Assembly: GCA_040391605.1 (NCBI GenBank)
Contig: JBEBXK010000017.1
Span: 1 to 64,000, forward strand
Origin: Vulgatibacter incomptus_A
Lineage (GTDB): Bacteria; Myxococcota; Myxococcia; Myxococcales; Vulgatibacteraceae
Direction: 5' to 3'
DNA length: 64,000 nt
Made by a program: the position numbers and the translations under genes. The notes beneath the pieces are model-generated. The model searched no databases and had not been told where the DNA came from. It saw only the letters and a list, made by a program, of their open reading frames with translations. Below, piece by piece: positions 12,130 through 20,884 of this stretch. Positions within the stretch are counted from its first letter, which is position 1. The number at the start of each line of letters is the position of its first letter.

Positions 12130-12313
12130 GGGTCGAGACGCTACCACCCCGCTGTTGCATCCGGAGTGTGGCGACCGCCCTTGCTCCGGCCCATTGCTCA
12201 CCACTCGACGATCTCCCTTGGCTGTCTTTCGGCTCGCCTCTCGCGGCTGTCGGTGGCCGGGCGCGTCGAGGTTGAATAGCGATGGCGCGACGTCGTCCCG
12301 GGAAGTTGTGAAG

Positions 12314-12871
12314 ATGCTCGTCGGAGAGGATCAGACAAAGGCTGACGTTAGAGGGCACGCCCCTTCCGCTCCTCCTGCGCCTGCCGATCCCCCGCCGCGA
12401 AAGGGCCGCGCCTTGTTGGAATGGTTTGGTGTCGACGTAACGGCCGGCGCCCTCGCACTCGATCCCACCCGCACCTGCCTCGACGCCGGCTGCAGCCGCC
12501 GCGCGCTGCTCGGCGAATTGGTCTGCCCGGTACACCTCGGCCTCGCCACCTCGGCCGAGATGCCCGACCACCGCGCCTTCGCCGCCCACCGGGGCGAGCG
12601 ACTGGGTCGGTCGATCCTCCTCGCCGTCCTCCTCGCCCTGGGGGGCGCGGGCCTCGGCATCGCCGTCGGCGATCTGCGCTTCGGCTGGCTCGGCGGCGTG
12701 GCCTCGGCGGCGGTCGTGGCGGGATCCGCCTCCCGCGAGCTCCACCTGCGGCGGCTGGCCTCCATGCTGGGCATGCTCGCGTTCTTCGCAGCCACCGTCC
12801 TAGTGGTCTCCGGCCTCCTGGTGGCGACCATCGCCGCCCTCCCCTGGCTCGTCGGCAAGCTGCTGAGCTGA
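12314..12871 (+). CDS. Small membrane protein with N-terminal Cys/His cluster
   Basis: A 185-residue protein with no recognised family. The N-terminal 40 residues are Pro-rich. A compact cluster CLDAGCSRR...CPVH (C-x4-C-x11-C-x2-H) could bind zinc and resembles an abbreviated B-box-like or zinc-ribbon arrangement. Three hydrophobic segments follow (SILLAVLLALGGAGLGIAV, a GGVASAAVVAG stretch, and MLGMLAFFAATVLVVSGLLV). ATG 12314 is used; an in-frame GTG two codons upstream is an alternative. It is divergent from ppc and followed by a repeat block, so it is probably monocistronic. Function unknown. Confidence 0.6.
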   Translation: MLVGEDQTKADVRGHAPSAPPAPADPPPRKGRALLEWFGVDVTAGALALDPTRTCLDAGCSRRALLGELVCPVHLGLATSAEMPDHRAFAAHRGERLGRSILLAVLLALGGAGLGIAVGDLRFGWLGGVASAAVVAGSASRELHLRRLASMLGMLAFFAATVLVVSGLLVATIAALPWLVGKLLS

Positions 12872-12899
12872 TCGACCCCGCTCGGCCGATCGTTCGGCG

Positions 12900-13150
12900 T
12901 TGGTGAGCGCGCCGCAGATCTCCATCGCCCCATTCGACCGGCCTGTGATCGTCCGCCAGGCTGTTCGATCGATCCTCTCAGCCGATCGCTCTGTCTCGAG
13001 GAGCGCTCCGCAGGTCGCCATCGCCTCATTCGGCAAGCCTGTGATCGCCCGCCAGGCTGAGCCGATCGCTCTGTCTCGAGGAATGCTCCGCAGGTCGCCA
13101 ACGCCCCATTCGGCAAACCTGTGATCGCCCGCCAGGCTGAGCCGATCGCC
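12900..13150. repeat. Imperfect direct repeat, about 80-bp unit, three copies
   Basis: Two copies start near 13005 and 13085, exactly 80 bp apart and sharing gctccgcaggtcgcca, a conserved cggcaa-cctgtgatcgcccg stretch and the gccaggctgagccgatcgc segment. A more diverged copy with a roughly 17-bp extra stretch precedes them from about 12907. The block fills the gap between the small membrane protein and the GH15 gene. It is rich in cgatcg, as are the repeats at 18.4 kb and 26.5 kb. No coding potential is seen. Confidence 0.8.
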
Positions 13151-13241
13151 CGCACGGGTGGTGGCTCGCCCTGGACGCCGCTCCGGAGGATGCCTCCCGG
13201 CCCGGCGATGCGAACCCTCCCCCAGGGAGGTACGTCCGTCC

Positions 13242-15104
13242 GTGTCCCAGCCGAAGATCCAGGACTACGCGATCATCGGCGACTGCCGCTCCGCCGCCCT
13301 CATCTCCCGCGCCGGCTCCATCGACTGGCTCTGCTGGCCCCGCTTCGACAGCCCCGCCCTCTTCGCCGCCCTCCTCGATCCCGAGCGAGGCGGCCGCTTC
13401 CAGATCCGGCCGGCGGGATCCCACGTCGCCACCCGCCGTTACCTCCCGGGTACCAACGTCCTGGAGACCCGCTTCGAGACCGAGACCGGCGCCTTCGTCC
13501 TCACCGATCTGATGCCGATCGCTTCCGAGGCAGAGAAGGCCGAGGAGCTCTTCGCCGATCACGAGCTCCTGCGGGTGGTGGACTGCCTCGAGGGCGAGAT
13601 CGATCTCGAGGTCGTCTACGATCCCCGACCGGACTTCGGCCAAGGCAAGAGGAAGATCCTCTCCAAGGGCCACTTTGGACTCCACCTCTACACCGATAAG
13701 CGCGGGGTCCTGGTGCTCCGAAGCCAGCTCCCCCTCAGCCCGGGAGACGAGGGCGCCACCGGCAGGACCCGGCTGCAGGCAGGCCAGCGCCTCGTCTTTC
13801 AACTCGGCTTCACCCAGGAGGCCCCCGCCGTCTTCGCGCCCTTCGAAGAAGCGGACGCTGCGATCCGGCGCACCATGCTGTGGTGGCAGCGATGGCTCCG
13901 CGGGATTCGATACGAGGGCGCCTACAAGCCCGCCGTCACCCGCAGCGCCTTGACCCTTCGATTGCTCATCTACGCGCCATCGGGTGCGGTCGTCGCCGCG
14001 CCCACCACCTCGCTGCCCGAGCAGGTCGGCAGCGACAAAAATTGGGACTACCGCTTCTGCTGGCTCCGCGACGCCTCCTTCACCGTCCGCGCCCTCTTCG
14101 GCCTGGGCTTCCGAGACGAGGCGGAGGCCTTCGTGAGCTGGCTCCTCCACGCCACCCGCCTCACCCGCCCCAGGCTCGGCGTGCTCTACGATGTATTCGG
14201 AGAGAAGACACCCAAGGAGCGGAGCCTGCCGCTCTCCGGTTACTTTGGCTCACGGCCCGTGCGGACCGGCAACGCCGCCAAGGATCAGCTCCAGCTCGAC
14301 GTCTACGGCGAGGTCATCGACGCCGCCTGCCAATACATCCACCAAGGAGGTGTCTTCGATCGCGAGACCGCCAAGATGCTCATCGCCTTCGGCGACTATG
14401 TCTGTGAGAACTGGCGGCAGCCTGACGAGGGGATCTGGGAGGTGCGCTCCGGGCGCTATCCCCACATCCACTCCCGGGTGCTGTGCTGGACCGCCCTCGA
14501 TCGGCTGATCGAACTCCACCTCAAGGGCCACGTCTCCCACGCGCCCGTGGAGCGCTTCGCCAAGGCGCGGGAGGCGATCCGCGCCGACGTCCTGCGCACC
14601 GGCTGGAACGAGTCGATCCAGAGCTACGTCCAGGTCTGCGGCAGCGATCACGTCGACGCCGCGCTGCTGCTCCTGCCCTGGTACGGCTTCGAGAAGGCCT
14701 CCACCTATCGGATGCAGAAGACCTGGGCCCGCATCCGCAAGGAGCTCCACGCCAACGGCAGCCTCCTCTATCGCTACGCCACCCACGGCGGCAAAGAGGA
14801 GGGCGCCTTCGGCATCTGCAGCTTCTGGGCTGCCGAGTTCCTCGCCGGCGGCGGCGGCACCCTCGCCGAGGCCCGCGCGAGCTTCGAGGGCCTGATGCGC
14901 TACGGCAACGATCTCGGCCTCTTCTCCGAGGAAGTCGATCCCCACACCGGCTCCGCCCTCGGCAACTTCCCCCAGGCCTTCACCCACGTCGGCCTCATCA
15001 ACGCCGCCCTCGCCATCGAGGCGCGGATCCACGGCGAGCGGGCCATCGCCCACCACGTCCTCCCCCATCGCGATGGGAACGAGCCCCAGGAGGCACACCC
15101 TTGA
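13242..15104 (+). CDS. Glycoside hydrolase family 15 protein (glucoamylase/trehalase-like)
   Basis: A 620-residue cytosolic GH15 enzyme. The N-terminal beta-sandwich begins with IQDYAIIGDCRSAALISRAG and SIDWLCWPRFDSP, typical of bacterial GH15. The (alpha/alpha)6 barrel shows GSDKNWDYRFCWLRDASF near residue 265. PDEGIWEVRSG near 395 supplies a likely catalytic Glu, and EEVDPHTGSALGNFPQAFTH near 563 the second. The GTG start at 13242 is chosen because agggagg lies about 11 nt upstream and the N terminus then begins like family members. Candidate substrates are short alpha-glucans or trehalose; these cannot be separated by eye. The next gene follows after 19 bp, suggesting an operon. Confidence 0.88.
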   Translation: MSQPKIQDYAIIGDCRSAALISRAGSIDWLCWPRFDSPALFAALLDPERGGRFQIRPAGSHVATRRYLPGTNVLETRFETETGAFVLTDLMPIASEAEKAEELFADHELLRVVDCLEGEIDLEVVYDPRPDFGQGKRKILSKGHFGLHLYTDKRGVLVLRSQLPLSPGDEGATGRTRLQAGQRLVFQLGFTQEAPAVFAPFEEADAAIRRTMLWWQRWLRGIRYEGAYKPAVTRSALTLRLLIYAPSGAVVAAPTTSLPEQVGSDKNWDYRFCWLRDASFTVRALFGLGFRDEAEAFVSWLLHATRLTRPRLGVLYDVFGEKTPKERSLPLSGYFGSRPVRTGNAAKDQLQLDVYGEVIDAACQYIHQGGVFDRETAKMLIAFGDYVCENWRQPDEGIWEVRSGRYPHIHSRVLCWTALDRLIELHLKGHVSHAPVERFAKAREAIRADVLRTGWNESIQSYVQVCGSDHVDAALLLLPWYGFEKASTYRMQKTWARIRKELHANGSLLYRYATHGGKEEGAFGICSFWAAEFLAGGGGTLAEARASFEGLMRYGNDLGLFSEEVDPHTGSALGNFPQAFTHVGLINAALAIEARIHGERAIAHHVLPHRDGNEPQEAHP

Positions 15105-15123
15105 GCCGCAGGAGAGATCCGGC

Positions 15124-15600
15124 TTGAACTGGCTCCACGTCATCCTCTGGGGCTTCGTCTGCACCGTGGTCCTCACCACGATGATGTCCGCCAGCCAGGG
15201 CGCCGGCATCACCCGAATGAACCTCCCCTACATGCTCGGCACCGTCTTCACCCCCGACCGCGACCGCGCCAAGCTCATCGGCTTCGTCCTCCATTTCCTC
15301 AACGGCTGGCTCTTCGCCTTCGTCTACGCCGTCGCCTTCCTCCTCCTCGGCGGCCCGAGCTGGTGGCGCGGCGCCATCTTCGGCTTCGTCCACGCCGCCT
15401 TCGTCCTCGCGGTGGGCATGTCCCTGATCCCCTCCATCCACCCCCGCATGGCCACCGAACAACAAGGCCCCACCATCACCAGGCGCCTCGAGCCCCCGGG
15501 CTTCCTCGGCCTCCACTACGGCTACCAGACCCCCGTCACCGTCATGATCGCCCACCTCGTCTACGGCATCCTCCTCGGCGTCCTCCTCCGCATCGGCTGA
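15124..15600 (+). CDS. Multi-pass membrane protein of unknown function
   Basis: A 158-residue hydrophobic protein with four likely membrane segments (HVILWGFVCTVVLTTMM; GFVLHFLNGWLFAFVYAVAF; AIFGFVHAAFVLAVGMSLIP; VMIAHLVYGILLGVLL). The TTG at 15124 is preceded by ggag about 9 nt upstream, 19 bp after the GH15 stop. A longer reading from ATG 15073 would overlap GH15 and begin with a charged, non-membrane stretch. Small four-helix proteins of this type are common and mostly uncharacterised. Co-transcription with the glycosidase is likely from the spacing, but no functional link is evident. Confidence 0.7.
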   Translation: MNWLHVILWGFVCTVVLTTMMSASQGAGITRMNLPYMLGTVFTPDRDRAKLIGFVLHFLNGWLFAFVYAVAFLLLGGPSWWRGAIFGFVHAAFVLAVGMSLIPSIHPRMATEQQGPTITRRLEPPGFLGLHYGYQTPVTVMIAHLVYGILLGVLLRIG

Positions 15601-15734
15601 AGCGTATCGACGAGATTCCGCCGTTCGGCATCTTCGCTTGATCTCCCTTCGGGATGCCGCCATCCTGCCGATCATGCCTTGGTCGCGCGATGAGGTCATG
15701 GTTCTTCAATATCTAAAGAGAAGCGAGGATTGAG

Positions 15735-16334
15735 ATGCGGAGGCTTCTACTTTTTATCACGACGTCGGCGCTTGTAGTTTCTGCATCAAGAGCAAATGCT
15801 ACTGATTGCCCGATTCCCTGTGAATTCTTCTTCTGCCCAAGAGAGGGTATCAAGGAGGTATTTGAGGGAATCGTTGTCGATGACAACTCGTCCCCGAGAG
15901 AAATGGAGGTGGAGATAGGCCGCGTTTTCGGGCCTTCGGACTCGTCGGCTGTTAAAAAAGGGGAGCACGTCTTCATTCCTCGGTCGGCAGGCCCTGGACC
16001 AGTCCGGGTTGGGATGCCGATATTCGTGATGCTTGTGCCGGAATTTCAGGGAAACATAGAGCATTACAGATGGCTGCGAGTCAACGACGAGTTTGCGGTG
16101 GAGTGCCCGTCCTATTCCGACCCGCACATTCCAGTTGAAGTCGCCGCATCGATCAGCCTGAGCCCGAGCTGTCTCGTGGCGGCAGGCGAAGCGGGTCTCA
16201 TCCAGGAAGACGACTGCTCCGGTTCTGAGTCCGGTTGTTCGTCGGCAGCCAACGGAGATCCCAGCGCATTGAGCACGGGTGTGTTGCTTGGTCTGGTGCT
16301 CTTCGCCTTCCGATGGAGGAAGCAGCGACTCTGA
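15735..16334 (+). CDS. Secreted protein with MYXO-CTERM-like sorting tail
   Basis: A 199-residue protein: signal peptide (RRLLLFITTSALVVSASRANA), a soluble domain with paired cysteines near the N terminus (CPIPCEFFFC), and a C terminus made of a Cys-Ser-rich stretch (CSGSESGCSS), a short hydrophobic helix and a basic end (RWRKQRL). That tripartite tail is the MYXO-CTERM pattern, known as a processing and surface-anchoring signal in Myxococcota. Base composition is clearly more AT-rich than the neighbours, so it may be a horizontal acquisition or a fast-evolving surface protein. The soluble domain has no recognised family. Confidence 0.75.
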   Translation: MRRLLLFITTSALVVSASRANATDCPIPCEFFFCPREGIKEVFEGIVVDDNSSPREMEVEIGRVFGPSDSSAVKKGEHVFIPRSAGPGPVRVGMPIFVMLVPEFQGNIEHYRWLRVNDEFAVECPSYSDPHIPVEVAASISLSPSCLVAAGEAGLIQEDDCSGSESGCSSAANGDPSALSTGVLLGLVLFAFRWRKQRL

Positions 16335-16400
16335 GTGATTGGCCCAGCTGGGTCTGAGCCATCTGAGCGATCGAGGGCGGAGACGCGGTCTGGGCCGCTC

Positions 16401-18269
16401 TCAGAGCTCGACCTGCATGCCTAGCTCGACGACTCGACCGGGGGGGAGGCCGAAGTAGGCGGTGGCGGGCTCGGAGTTTCGGGAGAGGAAGGCGAAGAGG
16501 GCCTTGCGCCAGCGCATCATGCGGCCCTTGCCAGAGGTGAGGAGGGTCTCGCGGCCGAGGAAGTAGCTGGTGGTGGCCGGATCGGTGGTGAGGCCCTGGC
16601 GCCACGCTTGGCGCAGCACGTCGGGGACGTTGGGGGTCTCCATGAAGCCATAGCGGGCCTGGATCCGGAAGAAGCCCTCGCCCAGCTCCTCCACGTGGAC
16701 CCGCTCCGGTTTGGGAACCAGGGGGGCGTCTTCGCTGACCACGATGGAGAGCAGCACCAGCTGCTCGTGCAGCGTCTGGTTGTGCTTGAAGTGGTGGAGC
16801 ATGGCGGGCGGCGTGCCGATGGGGCTCGAGGCGAGGAAGACGGCGGTGCCGGGGACCCGCCGGGGCTCCCTGCGCTGGATGTCTTCGAGGAAGAGCTCCA
16901 GCGGGAGGGTGCGGGCGGCGATCTGATCTCGCAGCTCCTTTCGCCCGTCGCGCCAGGTGAGCATCACCGTGAGGAGACCGAAGGCCACCACCAGCGGGAC
17001 CCAGCCGCCGTCTACCGTCTTGAGGATGTTGGCGCCGAAGAAAGACAGATCGAAGACCAGGAAGATCCCGATGAGGGGTATGGATTTCCACAGCGACCAC
17101 TTCCAGGTGTGGTGGATCACTTGGAAGTAGAGCATCGAGGTGATCGCCATATTCATGGTGACGGCGACGCCGTAGGCCGCCGCCAGCGCGCTCGACTCCT
17201 GGAAGGCGATGACCAACGCAACGCAGGCGACCATTAGCATCCGATTGACCCAGGGGATGTAGATCTGCCCCTCGGTCTCCCCTGATGTGTGGATGATATG
17301 CACTCTAGGAAGATAGCCGAGCTGGACCGCCTGCCGGGTAAGAGAGAAGGCGCCGGAGATCAGCGCCTGCGAGGCGATCACCGTGGCGACCGTAGCGAGG
17401 ACCACCACCGGATAGAGCAGCACCCGCGGCACCAGGGCGAAGAAGGGGTTGGTGGTGATCGTGGGATCCGCCATGAGGATCGCCCCCTGGCCGGCGTAGT
17501 TCAGCAGCAGCGCCGGGAAGGCGAGGATGAACCATGAGAGGCGGATCGGCCGATGCCCGAAGTGGCCCAGGTCCGCGTAGAGCGCCTCCGCGCCGGTGAG
17601 GCAGAGGACCACGGCGCCCAGGACCAGGAAGCCGTGGAAGTGGTTGCGGGCGAAGAAGTCCACGGCGTGGAGCGGGTTGACCGCCGCCAGGACCGCGGGG
17701 TTCCGGATGATGCCGCCGACGCCAAGCGCCGCCACCACCAGGAACCAGAACGCCATCACGGGTCCGAAGAGCGCGCCGATGCCGCCGGTGCCGCGCTTCT
17801 GCAGGGCGAAGAGCGCCAGCAGCACCAGGACGGTCAGCGGCACCACCAGCGGCTTGAACGCGGAGGTAGCCACCTCGAGGCCCTCGATGGCCGAGAGCAC
17901 CGAGATCGCCGGGGTGATGATCCCGTCGCCGTAGAGGAGGGCAGCGCCGAAGAGCGCCCCAACCACCACGGTGCCCGCGCCCTTGTTCTTGGCCGCTGGC
18001 AGCAGCGCGAGGAGCGCGAAGATCCCGCCCTCGCCTCGGTTGTCGGCCTTCATGATGAAGCCGATGTACTTGAAGCTCACCACCATCGTGAGCGACCAGA
18101 AGATCAGGGAGAGGACCCCGAGGACGTTGGCGTGGGTCGGCGCGATCGGATGGAGGCCGAAGAAGCACTCCTTCATCGTGTAGAGGGGGCTGGTGCCGAT
18201 GTCGCCGAAGACGACGCCGAGGGCGCCGAGGGCGAGCGCTGCGTTCTTTCGAGGAGGGGTCGGTTCCAC
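16401..18269 (-). CDS. kup: Kup-family potassium uptake transporter
   Basis: A 622-residue KUP/HAK/KT transporter for low-affinity K+/H+ symport across the inner membrane. The N terminus carries the family signature ALGVVFGDIGTSPLYTMKE and then RGEGGIFALLALL. About 12 hydrophobic segments fill residues 10-440, and a C-terminal cytosolic domain follows (ERVHVEELGEGFFRIQARYG). The start is GTG at 18269. Length matches the family. It lies downstream of a GC-rich repeat array with no obvious promoter motif, and is convergent with the MYXO-CTERM gene. Confidence 0.93.
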   Translation of the reverse strand: MEPTPPRKNAALALGALGVVFGDIGTSPLYTMKECFFGLHPIAPTHANVLGVLSLIFWSLTMVVSFKYIGFIMKADNRGEGGIFALLALLPAAKNKGAGTVVVGALFGAALLYGDGIITPAISVLSAIEGLEVATSAFKPLVVPLTVLVLLALFALQKRGTGGIGALFGPVMAFWFLVVAALGVGGIIRNPAVLAAVNPLHAVDFFARNHFHGFLVLGAVVLCLTGAEALYADLGHFGHRPIRLSWFILAFPALLLNYAGQGAILMADPTITTNPFFALVPRVLLYPVVVLATVATVIASQALISGAFSLTRQAVQLGYLPRVHIIHTSGETEGQIYIPWVNRMLMVACVALVIAFQESSALAAAYGVAVTMNMAITSMLYFQVIHHTWKWSLWKSIPLIGIFLVFDLSFFGANILKTVDGGWVPLVVAFGLLTVMLTWRDGRKELRDQIAARTLPLELFLEDIQRREPRRVPGTAVFLASSPIGTPPAMLHHFKHNQTLHEQLVLLSIVVSEDAPLVPKPERVHVEELGEGFFRIQARYGFMETPNVPDVLRQAWRQGLTTDPATTSYFLGRETLLTSGKGRMMRWRKALFAFLSRNSEPATAYFGLPPGRVVELGMQVEL

Positions 18270-18344
18270 CAGGGGCGCACATTGGTCCAGGTGGCCTTCA
18301 ATCTCAAGGACGCGATCGTTCGTTCAGCGATCGTACGCCGCGGC

Positions 18345-18600
18345 GGCCTCGCTCAGCGAACGCGCGGCGCGGGGGCCTCGGACGGCGATCGCGTGGCGTG
18401 GGGGCCTCGGACGGCGATCGCCTGGCGCGGGGCCTCGGACAGCGATCGCCTGGCGCGGGGGCCTCGGACGGCGATCGCGTGGCGCGGGGGCCTCGGACGG
18501 CGATCGCGTGGCGCGGGGGCCTCGAGCGGCGATCGCGGCGCGGGGCCTCCCTCAGCGATCGTGCGACGGCGAGACCTCATCCGGCGATCGTGCGGCGCGA
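18345..18600. repeat. 28-29-bp tandem array with HIP1-like GCGATCGC cores
   Basis: Units beginning ggcctcg start at 18374, 18403, 18431, 18460, 18489, 18518 and 18544 (periods 29, 28, 29, 29, 29, 26). Most contain ggcgatcgcgtggcg, so the 8-bp palindrome GCGATCGC (the HIP1 sequence of cyanobacteria) recurs once per unit. Flanking cgatcg-containing degenerate units extend to both sides. The array fills the gap between kup and the AlkA gene and overlaps the last codons of the latter. There are no unique spacers, so it is not CRISPR. Confidence 0.85.
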
Positions 18601-19556
18601 AGGCCGCCGGTCGGGGCCGCTCGTTGGCCGACGCGTTTGGGAGTGGGCGTGATCAACCCCTTGGCCAGGAGCTGCGCGCCGAGGGAGTAGAAATAGAGCA
18701 TCCCCCGCTCCGGACCGAAGGCCTCCGCGAAGTGCTCCGGGATGAAGGCCTTGGGATCTTCGCCCAACACCAGCGCCAGGCCGCGAGTGACGCCCACGTC
18801 GCCGATGGGAAAGGCGTCCAGCCTGCCGAAGCCGCGGAGCAGGAGGAGCGACGCGGTCCACGGTCCGACCCCGCGCAACGCGAGGAGTTCGTCGAACGCG
18901 GCCTGGGTCGGCAGGGCCTCGAGCTCGTCCTGCGCCAAGGTTCCCTCCTCGATCTTCCGCCCGGCCTCGATGAGCGTGCGCCCCTTGGTGTGGCTGAAGC
19001 CCAGGGCACGGAAGTCCTCCTCGGTGGTGCCGTGGATCGCAGCCGCGGTGGGGAAGGCATACCAGGGCCGCCCCTCCCACTCGAGGGTGGCCCCAAAGCG
19101 CTCCTCGAAGTGGTTCACGAGGCTGCTACCCGCGTCGAGGCTGAGCTGCTGATACGGCACCGTCCGCGCCAGAGACTCGAAGAGCGTGGGAAATCGAGGG
19201 GGACGTAGCCCCCGAAGCCCCGCCGCCACCTCATCGAGGACCGGGACCTTGCGGGCCGCCCGCGTGAAAGAGGAGAGCTCGACGTCCAGACCGAGCATCC
19301 GGCGGATGGTGGCGACGATCTCCCTGCGTGAAGACGCGGTGGGCGCTCCAGCGGGAAAGGAGAGCCGCAGCTCGGGCTCGTCGATGGAGCCATGGTTCTC
19401 GACGCAAGCGAGGACGAGACCCTCGGCGCTGCGATGCAGCCGAAGGTATCGCCCTTCCTCCCAGCGATCGACGAGATCGGTGGGCCTCCTCTGGAGCATC
19501 CGGACGGTCGCCTCCAGGTGAAAGGGGGCGTCGACCGGCAGGTGGGTGCCTGTCAT
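18552..19556 (-). CDS. alkA: DNA-3-methyladenine glycosylase II / AlkA-type HhH-GPD glycosylase
   Basis: A 334-residue base-excision repair glycosylase. An N-terminal AlkA_N-like beta domain is followed by the helical domain with SLARTVPYQQLSLDAG and the helix-hairpin-helix LLALRGVGPWTASLLLLRGF. FPIGDVGVTRG follows, whose Asp (near residue 252) is the catalytic residue in this family. It removes alkylated purines from DNA. The ATG at 19556 overlaps the stop of the DUF488 gene (ATGA), so the two are translationally coupled. The last 25 residues run into the 29-bp repeat array and look added on. Confidence 0.85.
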   Translation of the reverse strand: MTGTHLPVDAPFHLEATVRMLQRRPTDLVDRWEEGRYLRLHRSAEGLVLACVENHGSIDEPELRLSFPAGAPTASSRREIVATIRRMLGLDVELSSFTRAARKVPVLDEVAAGLRGLRPPRFPTLFESLARTVPYQQLSLDAGSSLVNHFEERFGATLEWEGRPWYAFPTAAAIHGTTEEDFRALGFSHTKGRTLIEAGRKIEEGTLAQDELEALPTQAAFDELLALRGVGPWTASLLLLRGFGRLDAFPIGDVGVTRGLALVLGEDPKAFIPEHFAEAFGPERGMLYFYSLGAQLLAKGLITPTPKRVGQRAAPTGGLRAARSPDEVSPSHDR

Positions 19557-20230
19557 TGGCTGTCCTCCTCAGCGGCCATGTGCGCGCGTCCCGCGAGGCT
19601 ACGCTCTTCCAGGGACGGCTCCTCGGGCGGGTAGCTGATCCTGTCGTGATCGACCCGCGCGAAAGGCGTGATGCGATGGGGCTGGATGCGCTCCTTGCCG
19701 ACGACGTGATGGACCACGGCGCCCCGGGAGACGAGGTAGTCGGAGACGATGGTTCGATGGCAGCGCCAGGGCACCGCCTCGGCGCACATGATCGCCACGT
19801 GGCCCTCCTCCGCCAGCTCGCGCAGCTCGGCGAGCCCCTCCTCGAAGGCGGGGGTCTGGGCGTAGTCGGCGAAGCTGCGGAAGGCCTCGTGATGCCAGCC
19901 GCCGTTGGGAGAGTCCGCCCCGAGTCCGTGGCGCCTGCCTCCGAGCTTGCCGAGGTGCAGGTAGCGGATTCCGCAGGTGGGGAGGAGCTCACCGAGCACG
20001 TCCTCGTTGAACTGCGGGTTGTGTCGGGATCGCGGAAAGCTCCGGATGTCTGCGAGGGTGTCGATCTCCGCGGTCTGCAGCAGCTCCAGCAGCTCCTCCT
20101 GGCTTCGGGTGGAGTGGCCGAGGGTCAGGATCTGGAGCCCGCTCCACGAGGGCGGCTCGGGCCTGGGGCCGGCTGGGGACGCCTGGCGTCCTGCCGTCTC
20201 AGCTCCGACGGCGCTCCGATCTCTTTCCAT
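19553..20230 (-). CDS. DUF488 family protein
   Basis: A 225-residue protein of the DUF488 family. The family core is visible as LTLGHSTRSQEELLELL, DIRSFPRSRHNPQFN, IRYLHLGKLGG, and the late HVAIMCAEAVPWRCHR segment with conserved Cys and two Arg/His residues. These proteins are small alpha/beta proteins, often next to DNA-repair or stress genes; the biochemical role is not established. ATG 20230 is preferred over an upstream start that would add a short non-family segment. It overlaps alkA by 4 bp (ATGA), suggesting a joint DNA-damage function. Confidence 0.85.
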   Translation of the reverse strand: MERDRSAVGAETAGRQASPAGPRPEPPSWSGLQILTLGHSTRSQEELLELLQTAEIDTLADIRSFPRSRHNPQFNEDVLGELLPTCGIRYLHLGKLGGRRHGLGADSPNGGWHHEAFRSFADYAQTPAFEEGLAELRELAEEGHVAIMCAEAVPWRCHRTIVSDYLVSRGAVVHHVVGKERIQPHRITPFARVDHDRISYPPEEPSLEERSLAGRAHMAAEEDSQ

Positions 20231-20302
20231 GGATCTCAGAATGGACACTTTCGCCGGTTCGCGCGACGATCGGGCTCCACTCCTCACCGAGGATCGCTAC
20301 CG

Positions 20303-20542
20303 ATGGATGTCCCGGCGTTCGCAGGACGAAGAGAGATCACGCATCGGAGCGGGGCGCGACCGGCCATCCTGGCCCTCGCCGTGGCCCTCTGCTTCCAAGG
20401 CTCCGGCTGCCCCGCTCGCTCCGAGACCGCCGACGACATCGGCGGCGCATCGGGGCGCACCTTGGAGCGAGCCCGCGACGCCGCGAAGAGAACCCAGGAA
20501 CAGGGGCTCGATCGACTCGAGCGGCAGCTCGGCGACGAGTGA
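20303..20542 (+). CDS. Small exported or lipoprotein-like helical protein
   Basis: A 79-residue protein: a basic N terminus, a hydrophobic stretch (PAILALAVALCFQGSG) ending at a cysteine in a weak lipobox-like context, then a charged helical tail (RTLERARDAAKRTQEQGLDR). Divergent from DUF488 with a 72-bp shared intergenic region. It ends in a GTGA overlap with the ferredoxin gene, so the two are coupled. No family is recognised. The small size and weak lipobox keep confidence moderate. Confidence 0.5.
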   Translation: MDVPAFAGRREITHRSGARPAILALAVALCFQGSGCPARSETADDIGGASGRTLERARDAAKRTQEQGLDRLERQLGDE

Positions 20543-20826
20543 AGGGCGGCGCTCGATCCACCCTGCTCTCGAGGGCCAGACGCGCCAAGATCCGAATCGG
20601 CTATCCCTGCCGAGGCGAAGGGATCTGCGGCAAATGCAACGTCGAGATCCTGGAAGGCGCCGAGCTCCTCGACGCGATCTCCCAGCGAGAGGCGCTCCTC
20701 CTCGAGCGGGAAGGAGCCAGCGCCAACTCCCGCATGAGCTGTCTCGCCGAGGTGCAGGCGAGCGGCTCCCTCGTCCTCCAGGTAGGCGGCGGCATCTACC
20801 GCCTCCAGGTCCGCGCGCCCGGCTGA
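20539..20826 (+). CDS. 2Fe-2S ferredoxin, small
   Basis: A 95-residue protein with a plant/adrenodoxin-type 2Fe-2S binding pattern: Cys24, Cys30 and Cys33 (PCRGEGICGKC) and Cys68 (RMSCLAEV). The C-x5-C-x2-C...C spacing fits cluster ligation. The N terminus is short and basic, and lacks the usual first beta-hairpin length. The GTG start overlaps the upstream small gene by 4 bp. It is an electron carrier by homology. No reductase or partner gene is adjacent. Confidence 0.75.
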   Translation: MKGGARSTLLSRARRAKIRIGYPCRGEGICGKCNVEILEGAELLDAISQREALLLEREGASANSRMSCLAEVQASGSLVLQVGGGIYRLQVRAPG

Positions 20827-20884
20827 TCGACGCGGGAGGTAGCGAGGCGATCCTTCCTCTTGGTCGCATGGCCCTTAGACCCCT

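Noticed and set aside
18374..18550. CRISPR-like array
   Set aside because: Units are contiguous tandem repeats of 28-29 bp with no unique spacers and no cas genes nearby.
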